NCBI RefSeq assembly: GCF_000023905.1
Contig: NC_013192.1
Coordinates: 248,001 to 312,000, forward strand
Reading direction: 5' to 3'
Length of the DNA: 64,000 nt
From: Leptotrichia buccalis C-1013-b
Lineage (GTDB): Bacteria > Fusobacteriota > Fusobacteriia > Fusobacteriales > Leptotrichiaceae
Of this stretch, positions 29,520 through 36,450 are shown piece after piece. Both the position numbers and the translations under genes were made by a program. Positions within the stretch are counted from its first letter, which is position 1. Every line of letters begins with the position of its first letter. The notes under the pieces are model-generated. The model was not told the DNA's origin and made no database searches. It saw only the letters and a list, made by a program, of their open reading frames with translations.

Positions 29520-29822
29520 AATTCTTGCCGCCTTTCCAATCTATTTTATCGTTAAATACTTTTTTACATAGTTCAACATTTGGCTGATAACCTTCAATTG
29601 CGGATGTATTATGTTTTGGATGATTTAATGAAAGCAAGAACTCTCCACCACCTGTTTCCATATCCAGCAATTTCATATTATTTTTCAAATACTATTTATG
29701 ACTGTTCTAAAATCCCAAGGTAAATTTTCCTCTTCTGAATAACGTCCATGAATATGAGAAAAATTTAAGCAATCCCAAATATATCCAAAAATTCTGTGTT
29801 TGAATGTTAAATTATATTTCAT
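29503..29822 (-). pseudogene. SAM-dependent methyltransferase remnant
   Basis: From ATG 29822 the reading MKYNLTFKHRIFGYIWDCLN continues to PWDFRTVINS and then stops. In another frame the sequence continues KNNMKLLDMETGGGEFLLSL and EGYQPNVELCKKVFND. DMETGGGEFL corresponds to motif I (usually DxGTGGG) of class I methyltransferases. So a frameshift near 29690 splits the N-terminus, and the rest is missing because the frame ends at 29503, where the MFS gene begins. A functional product is unlikely. Confidence 0.75.
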
Positions 29823-30098
29823 GAAATTATATATGATCTTAATTTTTAATATATTTTTATTAAGTAAATTATATCATAAAAAATTTTATTTTTTTATTTT
29901 TTTGCAAGAAAAGTAATTAATCTACCACTTGTAGAAGCAGGAGACTTCTTGCTAGATTTTGTTAAAAATAGTTATTGTTGAATGATTTTTAATGAGAGAA
30001 ATAACAGTTGTCTTTGTAATTACACGTACTTTTTCTTATGTAATCAATGTTATAAATCTGAATATTTCATTTTATAAAAAAATTTATAAAAATTTTAT

Positions 30099-30126
30099 TT
30101 GACAAAATAATATTTTATGGTATAAT
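30099..30126 (+). promoter_or_regulatory. ahpC promoter
   Basis: A consensus TTGACA (30099-30104), a 16-bp spacer and a consensus TATAAT (30121-30126) lie about 70 bp before the ahpC ATG. Both hexamers are perfect, so basal expression should be strong unless repressed. Confidence 0.8.
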
Positions 30127-30134
30127 GTAATCAA

Positions 30135-30154
30135 GAAATAATTGTAATCGTTTC
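30135..30154 (+). promoter_or_regulatory. Possible PerR/Fur-type operator at ahpC
   Basis: GAAATAATTGTAATCGTTTC is an imperfect palindrome (14 of 20 positions symmetrical) and sits just downstream of the -10, over the expected start of transcription. Its ATAAT.(G)TAAT core resembles PerR and Fur boxes, the usual regulators of alkyl hydroperoxide reductase genes. The regulator is not in the window. Confidence 0.45.
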
Positions 30155-30194
30155 AAAATAAAAATAATACTATAATTAAATTAGGAGGAAATTT

Positions 30195-30761
30195 ATGTCT
30201 TTAATAGGAAAAAAAATTGAAAATTTTACAGCTCAGGCTTATCAAAATGAAGAATTTAGAGAAGTGAACTTTGAAAAGGACTTTTTAGGAAAATGGAATG
30301 TTGTTGTATTTTATCCAGCTGATTTTACATTTGTATGTCCGACAGAATTGGAAGATTTGGAAAATCATAGGGAAGAATTGGAAAAATTAGGATTTAACGT
30401 TTATTCAGTAAGTACAGATACTCACTTTACTCATAAAGCGTGGCACGATCATTCTGAAGCAATTGGAAAAGTTAAATATACAATGATTGGAGATCCTACA
30501 AAAGCTATTTCAAGAGAATTTGAAGTATTGAATGAAGAAAGCGGATTAGCTTATAGAGGAACTTTTGTTATAAATCCTGAAGGGAAGATTGTTGCTTACG
30601 AAGTAAATGATGAAGGAATCGGAAGAGATGCTTCTGAATTAGTAAGAAGAGCAAAAGCTGCAAAATTTGTTGCTGATAACCCAGGATTAGTTTGTCCTGC
30701 GAAATGGAAAGAAGGGGAAGCTACTTTAAAACCAGGATTAGATTTAGTAGGTAAAATCTAG
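30195..30761 (+). CDS. ahpC: Alkyl hydroperoxide reductase, peroxiredoxin subunit
   Basis: This two-cysteine peroxiredoxin reduces H2O2 and organic peroxides in the cytoplasm. The peroxidatic Cys48 lies in [13 protein letters not shown] and the resolving Cys167 in GLVCPAKW. The 188-residue length and the [11 protein letters not shown] segment are classic AhpC. The ATG follows TTAGGAGGAAATTT. A small thioredoxin-fold partner follows 47 bp later, and a strong promoter with a likely operator precedes it. Confidence 0.97.
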   Translation: MSLIGKKIENFTAQAYQNEEFREVNFEKDFLGKWNVVVFYPADFTFVCPTELEDLENHREELEKLGFNVYSVSTDTHFTHKAWHDHSEAIGKVKYTMIGDPTKAISREFEVLNEESGLAYRGTFVINPEGKIVAYEVNDEGIGRDASELVRRAKAAKFVADNPGLVCPAKWKEGEATLKPGLDLVGKI

Positions 30762-30808
30762 GTTTTTTTTAAAAAAGTTATAAAATTGTACTTAAAGAGG
30801 AGGGAAAA

Positions 30809-31441
30809 ATGGCTTTATTAGATAGCAATATTGTGGAACAGTTAAAAATGTACTTTGATAAAATTAATGGAAATATTGAATTAGTTTCATTTTTAGATGA
30901 AAGTGAAAAATCAAAAGAGCTGGACAGTTTTTTACAGGAAGTAGATGCTATTTCAGGAAAAGTAAATTATGTAAAAAAATCATTTGAAAATGACAAAGCT
31001 GATTTGGAAAAAGCAAAAATTACTCGTCCAATATCATTTACAATATTGAAAGATGGAGAAAATACTGGAATTAATTTTTCAGGGATTCCTGGTGGACACG
31101 AGTTTAACAGCTTTATTCTAGCTATTTTAGGATTAGCTGGATTAGGGAAAAAATTGGAGGGAGAACAGCTTGCAAAAGCAGAATCAGTTAATAAACCTGT
31201 AAATATTGAAACATTTATTTCATTATCCTGTACACATTGTCCAGATGTAGTTCAGGCATTGAACTTAATTTCTGCAAGCAATAAAAACATTACAGCAACA
31301 ATGGTAGACAGTGCTGTATTCTTTGAAGAAGCAAAAGAAAAAGATATTCAGGCAGTACCAGTTGTCTTTATAGATGGAGAGCAAAAGTCAGTTGGTGCAA
31401 AAACTATCGAAGAATTACTGAATCTAGTTGTAAATGCTTAA
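30809..31441 (+). CDS. AhpF N-terminal-domain-like disulfide carrier protein
   Basis: The 210-residue protein matches the two thioredoxin folds that form the N-terminal domain of AhpF, without the FAD/NADH reductase part. The first fold lacks cysteines. The second has the redox pair CTHC (residues 141-144) within FISLSCTHCPDVVQAL, followed by the cis-Pro loop AVPVVFIDGE. In AhpF this domain passes electrons from the flavoprotein to AhpC. Next to ahpC it probably does the same job as a separate protein, reduced by a thioredoxin reductase-like enzyme encoded elsewhere. The ATG follows AGAGGAGGGAAAA. Confidence 0.85.
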   Translation: MALLDSNIVEQLKMYFDKINGNIELVSFLDESEKSKELDSFLQEVDAISGKVNYVKKSFENDKADLEKAKITRPISFTILKDGENTGINFSGIPGGHEFNSFILAILGLAGLGKKLEGEQLAKAESVNKPVNIETFISLSCTHCPDVVQALNLISASNKNITATMVDSAVFFEEAKEKDIQAVPVVFIDGEQKSVGAKTIEELLNLVVNA

Positions 31442-31505
31442 TAAAAAGTAAAATTTGTGAAGAGAGAAAATTGATTTATCTTAAGGAACAGAATAGTTTT
31501 TAGAT

Positions 31506-31572
31506 AAAAAGAGCATGGCTTATGAACTAAATGAAAAAATCAAAAAGTTTATGAGTCGTGCTTTTTGTTTTT
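31506..31572 (+). terminator. Terminator of the ahpC operon
   Basis: A long imperfect stem (AAAAAGAGCATGGCTTATGA at 31506-31525 with the matching arm at 31546-31566) ends in GCTTTTTGTTTTTG. It lies 65 bp after the second gene of the operon. Confidence 0.85.
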
Positions 31573-31733
31573 GAATAAAATAAATTTATTTAAATTACAT
31601 GATAGTGTGAATAGTAAAAATATTAGCTAGAATAAGGAGAAATACGTAAATAGAGTAAAATTTAAACTTGCAAAAACTTATCTAATAATGATAAAATATT
31701 AAAAAGAGAAAATAAATTTGTGAGGTGAAAATA

Positions 31734-32210
31734 ATGGGAACATTTGAAGATTATTTAAAATTTGAAGTTACTGAAGCTCAGGAAGATGAAAAACAGTTGA
31801 GAATTATAGAAAAAATTTCTTTATCAGAAGAAACTGAAAAGGCTATAAAAGGTATAGACAAGGATATTACAATTATCGCTGTAGCACAAGTTTACTGTCC
31901 CGATTGCCGTGCAACTGTCCCTTTCCTAAAAAAATTCAGCGACTTGAACAATAAAATAAAAATTGACTACCGTTCAAGAGAAACTGCCAAAGAATTTTTT
32001 CCAGATACAGATGAAAGAATAAAAATACCTACATTAATTTCGTATGTTGATGGAAAATATAATACTTTTTGGAATGAATTTCCAGATGTAGTGAGAAAGG
32101 AAATGGATAAAAATCCAGAAAATTTTGAAGACATTAAGTACAATTTCAGAATTGGAAAATTTAATGCACAAATTGAAAAGGAACTGGTTGACTACTTAAC
32201 TTCTTTATAA
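31734..32210 (+). CDS. Thioredoxin-family protein
   Basis: The 158-residue protein carries a thioredoxin-type pair CPDC (residues 55-58) in AQVYCPDCRATVPFL, then IPTLISYVDGK with the cis-proline. An N-terminal helical extension and a C-terminal helical segment are added to the core. The start is ATG 31734; an in-frame GTG at 31725 is part of the Shine-Dalgarno GAGGTG and is rejected. It could reduce disulfides during peroxide defence, given the neighbouring ahpC operon, but it has its own upstream region and follows a terminator. Confidence 0.8.
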   Translation: MGTFEDYLKFEVTEAQEDEKQLRIIEKISLSEETEKAIKGIDKDITIIAVAQVYCPDCRATVPFLKKFSDLNNKIKIDYRSRETAKEFFPDTDERIKIPTLISYVDGKYNTFWNEFPDVVRKEMDKNPENFEDIKYNFRIGKFNAQIEKELVDYLTSL

Positions 32211-32223
32211 AATAAAAAAATAA

Positions 32224-32269
32224 AAAGCAGGGAATAAGAATTTTTTACATTTTTTTCCTTGCTTTATTT
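32224..32269. terminator. Bidirectional terminator between convergent genes
   Basis: AAAGCAGGGAA (32224-32234) pairs with TTCCTTGCTTT (32255-32265), with one G-T pair. It is flanked by A's on the left and T's on the right, so it can serve both the thioredoxin-like gene and the convergent TraX-family gene. Confidence 0.75.
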
Positions 32270-32338
32270 TATAGACTTCCCCTTTTTCAAAGTCAAGCCG
32301 ATAAAAGCTAAATAAATAAAAATTATTGTAACTTAACT

Positions 32339-33118
32339 TTAACTTCTTATTTTCAAAAAGAATGCAAGAATATTCAAAATCCAAAATTGTAAAGGGTAAA
32401 AAATATAGAAAAACCATTTGTGAATTGGTGCCTTGCTTCCTTTTTTTCCATTGTACAAAAATATGAATGGTAAAAATAAAAATGTTAAACCGTCGCTGTT
32501 ATAGCAAAAACTGTCAAACCATGCTCTTGAATTAGGGTATTTAGCAGGATTTAACGATGGCGTAAATAATGGAATATATAACATATTCAAAATTAAAAAT
32601 GTTATTACTTGCTTTTTTCTATTTCCATAAAATGCCCAAAAACTAATCATTGTAAACAAAGTCTGTATTCCACCTTCAAGCCCCATGATATAATTTCCAA
32701 TCACAATTGGAACAAAAGAAAATGCCAATCCCAAAATAAAAAGAAAAATTCCTAAAATATTATAAATTACTTTTTTACTACTTCTCCCTTTTTGCAAGAA
32801 ATAAATTATTGTAAATCCAATCGCAAGACTTAAAAAAATATTATCTACTATTTGATATCTTTCTCCTAGTATGATAAATGAAATTACATTTCCAAATTGC
32901 ATCAAAATAGCGGCTATCCACAATCTTGCCATATATTTTTTACGGTTTCTTGTATGATAAAAGCCTTCCACTGTAAAAAATGCAAATAATGGTGCCACAA
33001 ATCTTGTGATTAAATGAATCCAAGATGGTAAAAATCCTGAAAATACAAAAAATACTGAGTCTAAAAACATAAAAAATAAAGCAATATATTTCAACTGATT
33101 TGTATTTAATTTTTTCAT
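32339..33118 (-). CDS. TraX-family membrane protein
   Basis: The 259-residue protein with about 8 membrane helices matches the TraX family. The N-terminus is NTNQLKYIALFFMFLDSV, then HLITRFVAPLFAFFTVEGFYHTRNRKKYM, where the F.RFVAPLFAF..EG..HT pattern is characteristic. TraX of plasmid F acetylates pilin, but chromosomal homologues are common in Firmicutes and Fusobacteria without any conjugation genes and probably acylate other envelope targets. The ATG follows AGGAGGATTTT. No mobile-element genes surround it. Confidence 0.8.
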   Translation of the reverse strand: MKKLNTNQLKYIALFFMFLDSVFFVFSGFLPSWIHLITRFVAPLFAFFTVEGFYHTRNRKKYMARLWIAAILMQFGNVISFIILGERYQIVDNIFLSLAIGFTIIYFLQKGRSSKKVIYNILGIFLFILGLAFSFVPIVIGNYIMGLEGGIQTLFTMISFWAFYGNRKKQVITFLILNMLYIPLFTPSLNPAKYPNSRAWFDSFCYNSDGLTFLFLPFIFLYNGKKGSKAPIHKWFFYIFYPLQFWILNILAFFLKIRS

Positions 33119-33284
33119 AAAATCCTCCTAAAATATTATTTTTGTAAAAAATTATAACACTTTTATCAGATAAATTTATAATATTTTATATAAAATAATC
33201 TTTATTATTAAAAATAAATAAAATATTTTTAAAAATTGAACTAATAAATATAAAATTTTTATATTTGAAAAAATAAGCACATTA

Positions 33285-33317
33285 TTTTTAATATATTTAG
33301 GTGTTGCACTTGATTAT
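33285..33317 (+). repeat. Short dispersed repeat (copy 2)
   Basis: TTTTTAATATATTT, then GTTGCACTTGATTATA, the same two blocks found at 14467-14502. It ends 11 bp before the stop of the acetyltransferase-like gene. Confidence 0.45.
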
Positions 33318-33327
33318 AAAATCCAGA

Positions 33328-34272
33328 TTACAAATTCCAAAGCAAAAATTCCCAATCCTCATCCTTAGTTTCTTCATTATTTTCACAATTACAAATTTTC
33401 TCATAAAAAACTTTATACATCTTGCTTTTATACTTAAAAACCTTCATTTTATCTAAATTCTTTTCCAAAAACGAGTTCTCATAACTTCCAATCATAAAAA
33501 AATCACAATTATAGCCTTTCTTTTGAATAAATTTTACAGCTTTTCTAAATTCATTTTTATTTTTTTCCTCATCTGCATTTTTATCCTTTAAAACAAAATC
33601 CATATACAAAAAATTTGAAATTTTATTGATTTCAGGCATTTCTGGATATCCAAAAAAAGCTATTACTTTTCTAAATTTATACAAAAATTTATAAATTTTT
33701 TTGTAATCTGTAACAATATATTTTTTATTTGTCTTATTTTTCAGATAAATTTCAAAATTTCCATAGTTCAAAATTTCTTCATCCTTTACTATTAAATCGC
33801 CTTTTTTCACATTTTTCAAGCTAAAAAATACAATGTTTTTATAAAATTCATAAATTGGCATACTTTTTCGCCTTTTTGTCAAGATTCTTTGTGCTACTTT
33901 ATTTTCTTCAAGAATAGTCGTAATTACGGTTTTTACTCCACATTTTTTCGCTTCTGTTATTAACATCTTGTAAGCCTTGCCAAAATTGACTTTATTTCTA
34001 TATTCTTTTTTTATTCTAAATGAATTTAAATACCCGATATTATTTTTAAAAATAGAACAAGCCCCAACACCAACAAGATTGTCATTTTCAGTATCAATTC
34101 CTACCACGATAATCGGAGTTTTTTCGCTATCCTTATGCAATGATTCAAACAAATTCGGCACTTTCTCGTATTTTACCTGTACAAGCGATTCCATTTCCTC
34201 TTCATCCAGAATATTTCTTATTTCATCGCTATAATCACTATTTTGAATAATTTTAAATTCTATTTTTTTCAT
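33328..34272 (-). CDS. GNAT-like acetyltransferase with C-terminal extension
   Basis: The first 130 or so residues look like a GNAT fold: TPIIVVGIDTENDNLVGVGA, then GYLNSFRIKKEYRNKVNFGKAYKMLI (acetyl-CoA loop region), then TVITTILEENKVAQRIL. The usual R/QxxGxG/A loop is poorly conserved (RNKVNFGKA). Residues 140-314 form a second, lysine-rich domain of unknown function that may be another GNAT-like half. The gene overlaps the end of the hydrolase gene by 20 bp, so the two are coupled. Together with the radical SAM genes it may belong to one biosynthetic locus. Confidence 0.6.
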   Translation of the reverse strand: MKKIEFKIIQNSDYSDEIRNILDEEEMESLVQVKYEKVPNLFESLHKDSEKTPIIVVGIDTENDNLVGVGACSIFKNNIGYLNSFRIKKEYRNKVNFGKAYKMLITEAKKCGVKTVITTILEENKVAQRILTKRRKSMPIYEFYKNIVFFSLKNVKKGDLIVKDEEILNYGNFEIYLKNKTNKKYIVTDYKKIYKFLYKFRKVIAFFGYPEMPEINKISNFLYMDFVLKDKNADEEKNKNEFRKAVKFIQKKGYNCDFFMIGSYENSFLEKNLDKMKVFKYKSKMYKVFYEKICNCENNEETKDEDWEFLLWNL

Positions 34273-34993
34273 CTTTCCCCAATCTTCTGATTAAATCCCG
34301 TGCCATAACTTCTTTCCCAGTCGCAGGAAAAATTTTATCATAGCCATTCAGAACAATCTTTTTCCAACTTTCAATTAATTCTTCCTTATTCTCCCCAAAT
34401 AAGGGAATTAACGGAAATTTAAAACACAAATTCTGAACCAGATCTCCACAAAACAAATATTTCTCATTATTTTTTTCATCAAAAACTGCAACCGAAACCG
34501 AATCATTTGAATGTCCTTTTGTTTCAATAATTTCCATATTTCCAAAACCGTATTCTGAAAGTAAAATCTTTTCCTGTTGTAAAAAATCAATAAAAATCAC
34601 TTTTTCCATATCAGTTTTCTCCAATTTTGAAAAAATATTTTTACTAAAATTCTTTTTACTTTTCAATTTTTTAGAAATCTTCTCTGTAAATGGATAAAAT
34701 CCATTTGGAATAACACTTTTTCCTGTTTCTAATATATTTTCAGAATTTCTATGTGCAATAACTCTAACATCTCCAATTTCATCAATGAGCATTTTCAGAT
34801 TTCCTACATGATCAGAATGGGAATGGCTTAGAACTATCACTTTTATCTTTTTTATATCTCCAATTTTTTGAATCAGTTTTTTCAAAATTTTTTCCTTTTT
34901 CACATTTATCCCTGTATCTAGCAATAAATATTCATCATTTTTATTTTTAAATAAATACAAATTATTTAGACCGATTTTTATTTTTTCTATCAT
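34253..34993 (-). CDS. Metallo-beta-lactamase-fold hydrolase
   Basis: The 246-residue protein has the dinuclear metal motif HSHSDH (His57, His59, Asp61, His62), then a further His in ETKGHSNDSV and the Asp in LFCGDLV, as in glyoxalase II-like hydrolases. The start is ATG 34993, because AAGGAG lies 10 bases upstream. A longer in-frame reading to 35059 would run through the terminator hairpin of the small peptide gene and is rejected. The substrate is unknown; thioesters are common for this fold, which would suit the acyl-type enzymes nearby. Confidence 0.82.
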   Translation of the reverse strand: MIEKIKIGLNNLYLFKNKNDEYLLLDTGINVKKEKILKKLIQKIGDIKKIKVIVLSHSHSDHVGNLKMLIDEIGDVRVIAHRNSENILETGKSVIPNGFYPFTEKISKKLKSKKNFSKNIFSKLEKTDMEKVIFIDFLQQEKILLSEYGFGNMEIIETKGHSNDSVSVAVFDEKNNEKYLFCGDLVQNLCFKFPLIPLFGENKEELIESWKKIVLNGYDKIFPATGKEVMARDLIRRLGKDEKNRI

Positions 34994-35021
34994 TTTTAGA
35001 AAGCTCCTTGATATTTTAATG

Positions 35022-35056
35022 AAAAACCTGCCAGTCCAGTAGATAGAACTGACAGG
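35022..35056 (-). terminator. Terminator of the small hydrophobic-peptide gene
   Basis: On the minus strand CCTGTCAGT pairs with ACTGGCAGG (one G-T) over a 12-nt loop and is followed by TTTTT. It lies 35 bp after the peptide stop codon and gives a short mRNA of about 180-190 nt from the promoter at 35222-35250. Confidence 0.8.
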
Positions 35057-35090
35057 CATAAGGTGGGAAGAACAATGGGAATTTACTTAA

Positions 35091-35162
35091 TTATTTTTGA
35101 CTGTTAAAAAATAAAAAAGCAGCGATTATAACTGCTAAAACAGTCAAATCCCAGTTCATCAT
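35091..35162 (-). CDS. Tiny hydrophobic peptide, candidate type I toxin
   Basis: A 23-residue ORF begins MMNWDLTVLAVIIAAFLFF and ends NSQK: a short polar start, one membrane-spanning helix of about 15-16 residues and a polar, charged tail. It has the strongest Shine-Dalgarno in the region (GGGAGGTGG, 5 bases before the first ATG), its own promoter, a leader hairpin (CAAGG...CCTTG, 35198-35216) and its own terminator. This is the build of small membrane toxins such as the Fst, TxpA or Ldr types. The length and helix are seen directly; toxicity is inference. An antisense RNA would be expected, and the terminator at 35232-35271 could end or begin near it. Confidence 0.65.
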   Translation of the reverse strand: MMNWDLTVLAVIIAAFLFFNSQK

Positions 35163-35221
35163 TGAGACCACCTCCCAACATATCGAACATAACATCAAGG
35201 TTTGTGAAGCCTTGACAAATG

Positions 35222-35250
35222 ATTATAACATAAAAAAAAGTCCCATTCAA
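35222..35250 (-). promoter_or_regulatory. Promoter of the small hydrophobic-peptide gene
   Basis: On the minus strand TTGAAT (35250-35245), a 17-bp spacer and TATAAT (35227-35222) form a near-consensus promoter. It is about 60 bp upstream of the peptide start codon. Confidence 0.7.
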
Positions 35251-35271
35251 TAATGAACAAGACTTTTTTTT
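35232..35271. terminator. Perfect symmetrical hairpin with A and T tracts
   Basis: AAAAAAAAGTC and GACTTTTTTTT form a perfect stem with an 18-nt loop. As eight A's lead and eight T's follow, it can terminate either strand. It overlaps the spacer of the peptide-gene promoter, so on the plus strand it could end an antisense RNA covering the peptide leader. On the minus strand it blocks read-through from upstream. Confidence 0.75.
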
Positions 35272-35414
35272 CACAATTTGTTATATTCAATCTGTTGGTT
35301 TTTACTCAAAAGTATTATAACACTTCTAAAGATAAATTTCAATACTAAAAAATTAATTTTTTTTATTTTCTGTGGTATAATTTATTAAATAGATTATATT
35401 TAAAGGAGCATTTT

Positions 35415-36278
35415 ATGAAAACAACCATAGATTTTATAATATTCTCAATTTTTTTTATTTTTATAAAAATCTTTAATTTTCTTTCACCCAAAATTCGTCT
35501 AAAAATATCTGAATTTATTGGTGTTTTGCTTTTTTATCTCATTCCAAAAGGAAGAAAATTGTCGTATCGTAACTTAAATTTGATTTTAAATGAACAAAAT
35601 AGTTTTAATTATTCAAAGAAAAAAATCAAGGAAATTGCGATAAAATCTTATAAAAATACAGCAAAGTCGTTTTTACTGCCCTTCTGGATTTATGAATATT
35701 TTGAAAATTTTTCGCCAAAAATATATAATTCTGAATTACTGGAAAAATTAAAGAGTGAAAATGAACGGATTATTCTTGTTACTTCGCATTTTGGATTTTT
35801 TCACGCCAGCCTTTTTCCAACGAGAAACGATACAATGTTTATTCCAATTAGAATTATCTCAAACAAATTTATTGAATCTTATATGGATACAATCCGTTTT
35901 AAGAATAACATGACTTATTTTCCAGAACAAAATTACAAATCTTTTTTGAAAAATAAAAATTCAAAGGGCGTTTTTGTGCTTTTAAGTGACGTACGAAAAC
36001 CAGATGGGGATAAAATCACATTTTTTGGCTTACCTACCACTAATTCAGGCTTTCCTGCCTATTTTTCCAAGAAAGAGAATATTCCGATTGTTATTATTCA
36101 CAATGAAGTTGATGAAAACAATATTTGCCACATTTTTATAGACAAAGTTATCCATCCTGAAAATTACAAAAATAGACACGAAATAATGAAATCTATTTTA
36201 ACTGAATACGAAAAAATTATCTTAAAACTGCCAGAGCAATGGTTCTGGTTTCAGGACAGATGGCGGGATGGAATATAA
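35415..36278 (+). CDS. LpxL/HtrB-family lipid acyltransferase
   Basis: The 287-residue protein with one N-terminal membrane helix matches the lysophospholipid/lipid A acyltransferase family. It has the catalytic-region segment VTSHFGFFHASLFP (His125), then SKGVFVLLSDVRKPDG, ITFFGLPTTNSGFPAYFSKK and the C-terminal hallmark PEQWFWFQDRWRDG (family: EQWxWxHxRWK). In LpxL enzymes the catalytic motif is HX4(D/E); here the fifth position after His125 is His130, so the acidic partner is missing or shifted. It lies at the edge of the radical SAM cluster, transcribed the other way. It could acylate lipid A or another lipid carrier. Confidence 0.8.
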   Translation: MKTTIDFIIFSIFFIFIKIFNFLSPKIRLKISEFIGVLLFYLIPKGRKLSYRNLNLILNEQNSFNYSKKKIKEIAIKSYKNTAKSFLLPFWIYEYFENFSPKIYNSELLEKLKSENERIILVTSHFGFFHASLFPTRNDTMFIPIRIISNKFIESYMDTIRFKNNMTYFPEQNYKSFLKNKNSKGVFVLLSDVRKPDGDKITFFGLPTTNSGFPAYFSKKENIPIVIIHNEVDENNICHIFIDKVIHPENYKNRHEIMKSILTEYEKIILKLPEQWFWFQDRWRDGI

Positions 36279-36364
36279 CTTTTATTTTTCCTGTCCTTGA
36301 GTTTCAATATATCTTTTAAAAACTTACTGAATCTGTTCAATAACATAAGTTTTTTTTATTTTCA

Positions 36365-36384
36365 CAAGGGGTCAATACCCCTTG
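36365..36384. terminator. Possible terminator between convergent genes
   Basis: A perfect 7-bp G/C-rich stem CAAGGGG-TCAATA-CCCCTTG lies between the acyltransferase gene and the convergent radical SAM gene. Only short T tracts flank it, so it may be a weak bidirectional terminator. Confidence 0.5.
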
Positions 36385-36450
36385 CTTTAGAACATTTGTT
36401 TTATCAAATTCTAAATATAGTCGAACCATTTAAAATAGAACTATTAAAAA

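Larger units (their letters stand above)
29823..30194. other. Intergenic region upstream of ahpC
   Basis: This 372-bp gap has no gene. Its right half holds the ahpC promoter (30099-30126) and a palindromic site (30135-30154). The left part is featureless AT-rich sequence. Confidence 0.6.

Noticed and set aside
32339-33118. TraX-family gene as a sign of a conjugative element
   Set aside because: No relaxase, coupling protein, secretion ATPase or integrase lies nearby, and chromosomal TraX homologues are common.
35213-35218. TTGACA on the plus strand as a promoter for an antisense RNA
   Set aside because: No -10 hexamer occurs at 15-19 bp; the nearest TATAAC is only 6 bp away. The TTGACA is part of the leader hairpin region.
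35060-35271. N-terminal extension of the MBL-fold hydrolase
   Set aside because: The in-frame reading from 35059 runs through the peptide-gene terminator hairpin and lacks a Shine-Dalgarno; AAGGAG before 34993 fixes the start.
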